Shown: one piece after another, positions 60,601 to 64,000 of the stretch
How the letters are laid out: every line of letters begins with the position of its first letter
How positions within the stretch are numbered: position 1 is the first letter of the stretch
Origin: Platynereis dumerilii
Taxonomy: Eukaryota > Annelida > Polychaeta > Phyllodocida > Nereididae
Direction: 5' to 3'
Length of the DNA: 64,000 nt
NCBI GenBank assembly: GCA_026936325.1
Contig: JAPTHN010000106.1
Span: 558,001-622,000 of the forward strand
Made by a program: the position numbers and the translations under genes
The notes under the pieces: generated by a model
What the model saw: only the letters and a program-made list of their open reading frames with translations
Told to the model about the DNA's origin: nothing
Database searches by the model: none

Positions 60601-60945
60601 AGTATTGAATGATCTCCACTTGATGGTTGGAAGTTGAAGCCAATGTCAAAAAATTAATAATTAATGCAATATGAAACATTTGCAAAAAATTAAATGAAAA
60701 ACTTCCCCTGGGAATCACACTTCTTATTTTGGGATTTTCATAAACTCAGAGATAATATGTGCAGCACAATATTGACATGTGTACCAAGAGATGCAGCTCA
60801 CAGGATGATTGCAAATGCTGATGACGTAGAAAGATGTATCTTAAAAGCTATCGGTACTGATGTAACAAGTTTGAAGATGCCAAATGAACCAGTTTGATCT
60901 GGTATTTTCACAATTCTACTAAGCCTACCATAATTCACCCTCTCT
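57640..60945 (+). repeat. Macro-repeat, older layer, unit V
   Basis: Landmarks: TGCCTGTCCAAATTTTG with CTAGCCTGCCTCTGCCAAG (58450-58500), ATGGCCAATGGTCAGTAGC (about 59263), CAGGCCAAGGACATCGTCTG (about 59692), then TTGATGGTTGGAAGTTGAAG, GATAATATGTGCAGCACAAT and GATGATTGCAAATGCTGATG (60620-60823). A MITE (58507-58696) interrupts it. No conserved frame. Confidence 0.7.
58507..58696. mobile_element. Hairpin MITE family H, copy 5
   Basis: 190 bases flanked by TA (58505-58506 and 58697-58698). The ends CACTGTAAAATTTG and CAAAATTTACAGTG and the GAGTGAGATGGTTGCACAAT arm are well kept, so it is a younger member. Confidence 0.93.
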
Positions 60946-62220
60946 AAATTTTGGAGAGCTAGAGACATTGTCCTTGGCCTTTTTGTAGCCTTGCACTTGA
61001 GGCAATTTTTCAACAAATTGTTAATTGAGGCATTGCTCCTTCGACTTGAACCCTCTTAATTCTGGTGTTGACATTAAGAACCATTCAGCCCCTGCAAGAA
61101 CAGAATGGATAAAACAAGATGGCGAAGAACGGATGAAATTAAATGCTAGTCCTTGAGATTGTTAACAGAAAATATGAACTGATTTATCTAATTAATCAGG
61201 CCATTACATTCAGCCAGCAAAATGTCACAGCAGGACTTTCCCTTGCCAATCTTTCTGCTTTTATAATGCACATGGCACTGTTTTCATGTTTTGTGCTCGA
61301 GAACATCATGATTCCTTGTTTTACTATGGAACATACGCTTTTAAGTTCAATAAGATATGTGCAGTAAATAACTTAATTAATGAAATGGAACAACATGTTT
61401 TTCTTACTTCTTTAATTTTCATAATGAAATTCATACTAAAGGATCTTATTAGTCTGGCGTATTTCTTCACAATCAAATTTTGTAATACATAAACATATTT
61501 CTAAACGGCATGACAAACAAAATGAGAACGTGAAAATTTCTCATTTAGACATGGGAGACACCTGATTTTGAAATCATGGACTACTGATGAATATGATGAA
61601 CATATATATATGAGAGACATACTGTTCAACACAACATTTGAAGGAGCTCCAATTTATGGCTGGTCGCTGAAATCAATGTCCACAAAACTAATGCAAGATG
61701 AAACATTTACAAACAATTAATGAAAAGGGCCCTTTTAGGAGCTTCCCCCTTTTTTAAGATTTCTGTCAACTCAGGGATTATGTGTGCAGTAAAATATTGA
61801 AGCAGAATTTGGATTTCATATAAACCAAGAGATAGGGCCTGGAGGATGATAGCGAATACTGATGTTGAACAAATATGCATGTTAAAAGCTATCAGTGCTG
61901 ATGCAACAAGTTGGAAGATACAGCATAAAAATGTCAAGCTTGAAATTCTAAGGAACACACAGAGAACCGATTAGTGGAATCACGACCAGCTTCTTAACTC
62001 CTTAATATAAAATCGATTCATCCAAGAACACTACACCCCTTGCATACGAGACAGTGCACGTCCTCTACCACATCATTCTATTAGAGTAAGATAACAAGGA
62101 AATTCAATTAGTTAGTATTCCAATAATATGAATGAGTTGCTGACAAGATAATAATCCAATTGAGTTCACTCTAATCTCTTTTATTGTCATCAATGGTTTG
62201 CCCACAAGTTGATCCATGGT
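60946..62220. repeat. Macro-repeat, partial unit between V and VI
   Basis: Holds GAGACATTGTCCTTGGCC (about 60961), which is the reverse complement of the 59692 landmark, and a further copy of the B-half landmarks (GGGATTATGTGTGCAGTAAA, GGAGGATGATAGCGAATACT, TGTTAAAAGCTATCAGTGCT; about 61760-61905). The last of these also matches 60839-60858. Confidence 0.7.
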
Positions 62221-64000
62221 ACTCTTAACTGCCTATGCCTGTCCAAATCTGTCTCTTAATCATTTTCATATTGACAAAAAGCTTCTAGCCTGCCTCTGCC
62301 CTATTGCGACTTGTCCATATTTAACATCATGGTAATATCGGAAGAGTGAATTCTGCCAAAATACAATAATAAGTACGAAGAATGATCAATGATATCGTAA
62401 AGTAACCAGCTGCACATTGCATTGTATCTTCCAGCGAATGAGACAGATAGCTCGCATGCAATTGTCAAACAGTTTCTATGTTGGCAACAACAGGAAAGCA
62501 ACAGAAGAAAGTCGCAAAAAAGATAAACTTTTTCCTAAAACTATTTTGTCTGAATTCATAACATTATATCTTCTTGGAGAAGGTGAAGAACATTTGATTC
62601 AGTCCAAAAATTAAGTATGCATCCTGTGATCTGGTACTACTCATACAATATCTTCAACACGAATATTTCATTTTTACGTCACACATTTTCAGTGATATCC
62701 TCACTATTCTCATATGATTGTGCTTGTTGCCAGTAGGTAAATAAAGATTTCCATACTTTCCTTTTTGTGCCGTTCCGTCTCTTATTATCATATATAATCT
62801 TACAGTAAAAGATGTAGTGGACACTGAGTCTCATACTAATATTTCATTAATCTGTACTGATGGTCACCTTTGGCAGTCAGGGTTCACCTGGACACAATGC
62901 ATCTGCCAAGATAACAAGAGTTATGGCCGACCTAAAGTGCTGAATGATGTCCATGTGAATTATTTACTCCAAGCTCTGACGACTGTAGCGCCATTGGCCA
63001 GTAGCCTGAGGAGCGTGTGGGCACAGACAATCATGGTCAACATAGCAGGTGTCAAATGTCCAAGTACACCACTGTGAGCATGCTGGATCTTAGAAAGTGT
63101 CAAGTACACCATGGATGGAGTCACAAGCATCATTAGGAGATGAAATATTTGCTGTAAGAAGCTAAAAGCATTCATTTTAGAAATTTAAAGATCATCTGTC
63201 AAAATGTGATTGAAGAAACTGTCATTAAAATCTCCTTCTTTCACCTTTATGCACTCTGTCACTAAAGAGACGCATCACTAAACCTTCTTAATTAAGGTTA
63301 TGGAAATATAAACCTCTGAGGCTGCTGGAAATGCTGAATACCCTCAATTCAACACTAGCAAAACCATAGATATAAAGCAATTCAATTGACACGACTGGCA
63401 AAGCTATTACAGTGCAAAATGAGCTTGTTGATGGTATATCGGAATACTCAGTGGAACAGTTATAAATATTGGTCAGTGAAGCTCCAGAACAGTTCTGATG
63501 TACAAGTTAAGTCTGAAATGTAATCAGATAATAACAACATCGAGGTCGAATTAACATGTTAATGTGGTAGTCATATTTAGCTAAACATCGGTCGTGTCTC
63601 ATAAGGTCATTCAAAGCTACTTCATTAAGCCCTGACCGGACTGAAGGGACATTCATGTGCATCCCCAGCATACTGCCTGCCTGGTCATTTTCGCTGCATG
63701 CTGTAACGACGTCGCAAAGACAGATTGTAGTCCTAGCTGGCAAATTGTTTTGGAACTGCCCAGTCTGGTAAGGGTTATTAGTTATATTGCTTGCCAGTGC
63801 CTCGCAGTGCTTTGCCAAATGAATCTTTCAACAGATCGCTTTCTATCTAAAGCTTTAGTATAATAATATTTCTATTTACCCTTCCATGATGTAATCTATA
63901 TCAATTTTGGAGAGCTACAAGCCAGTCCTTGGCCTTTCCTGGCCTTGAACTCGAAGCAGTGCATTAACAAATTGTAAATTGAGACATTGCTCCTTCGATC
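62221..64000 (+). repeat. Macro-repeat, older layer, unit VI, running off the window
   Basis: GCCTATGCCTGTCCAAATCT with CTAGCCTGCCTCTGCCCTAT (62232-62303), CACCTGGACACAATGCATCT and AAAGTGCTGAATGATGTCCA with CATTGGCCAGTAGC (62886-63006), and GCCAGTCCTTGGCCTTTCC with ATTGAGACATTGCTCCTTCG (63920-63998). The last block repeats 60930-61050 about 2.95 kb away. The array is cut by the window end. Confidence 0.7.

Noticed and set aside
62817-63077. Plus-strand frame sharing SVWAQ with a frame at 59086-59337
   Set aside because: The similarity comes from the underlying DNA repeat blocks; the frames agree only over a few residues and the third copy at 54.6 kb is not open.

Overview
The window looks like nuclear DNA of an invertebrate animal, most likely marine. 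The evidence is long introns, three tRNA-derived SINE families, a jockey-like LINE, many palindromic and TIR-bearing DNA transposon remnants (hAT, Tc/mariner and TTAA-target types), several tetranucleotide microsatellites, and AT-rich sequence with no prokaryotic gene layout. The phylum cannot be fixed from the sequence alone. No rRNA gene, intact tRNA gene, CRISPR array or prokaryote-style operon was found.

The only host gene I can support is split and lies on the minus strand. Three exons (46935-46758, 40239-40147 and 23679-23527) each have good splice sites and one shared reading phase, all joining in phase 1. They are separated by introns of about 6.5 and 16.5 kb. The last exon encodes a six-cysteine EGF-like module, so the product is probably secreted or the outer part of a membrane protein. 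Almost everything else in the window would be intron or flank of this gene and is filled with repeats.

Layout: 0.2-1.8 kb, a truncated LINE; 1.8-6.1 kb, two copies of an unknown repeat with rearranged parts plus SINE pieces; 6.2-7.26 kb, a long pyrimidine tract; 8.5-9.55 kb, a tandem array with a two-part higher-order unit; 10.1-11.3 kb, a hAT MITE and a second TIR element; 14.6-16.9 kb, a SINE cluster; 20.2-20.8 kb, an inverted-repeat element; 23.5 kb, the EGF-like exon; 24.15-30.7 kb, a large foldback-like inverted repeat with tandem subunits and an unrecognised ORF; 31.4 kb, a long TCTA tract; 33-36.3 kb, a cluster of GTAACAGGACA sites; 33.7-39.5 kb, three palindromic or TIR elements; 40.3-46.4 kb, a run of adjoining and nested DNA transposons including one with an unrecognised transposon ORF; 47-48.3 kb, a hairpin MITE and a nearly complete SINE; 48.7 kb to the window end, a large array of old and young tandem duplications with no apparent coding function.

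The most unusual structures are the 48.7-64 kb macro-repeat array (in which a ~165-bp segment is flipped between otherwise collinear copies and a SINE insertion has a visible empty site), the foldback-like element, and the GTAACAGGACA cluster. All functional readings of these are inference.
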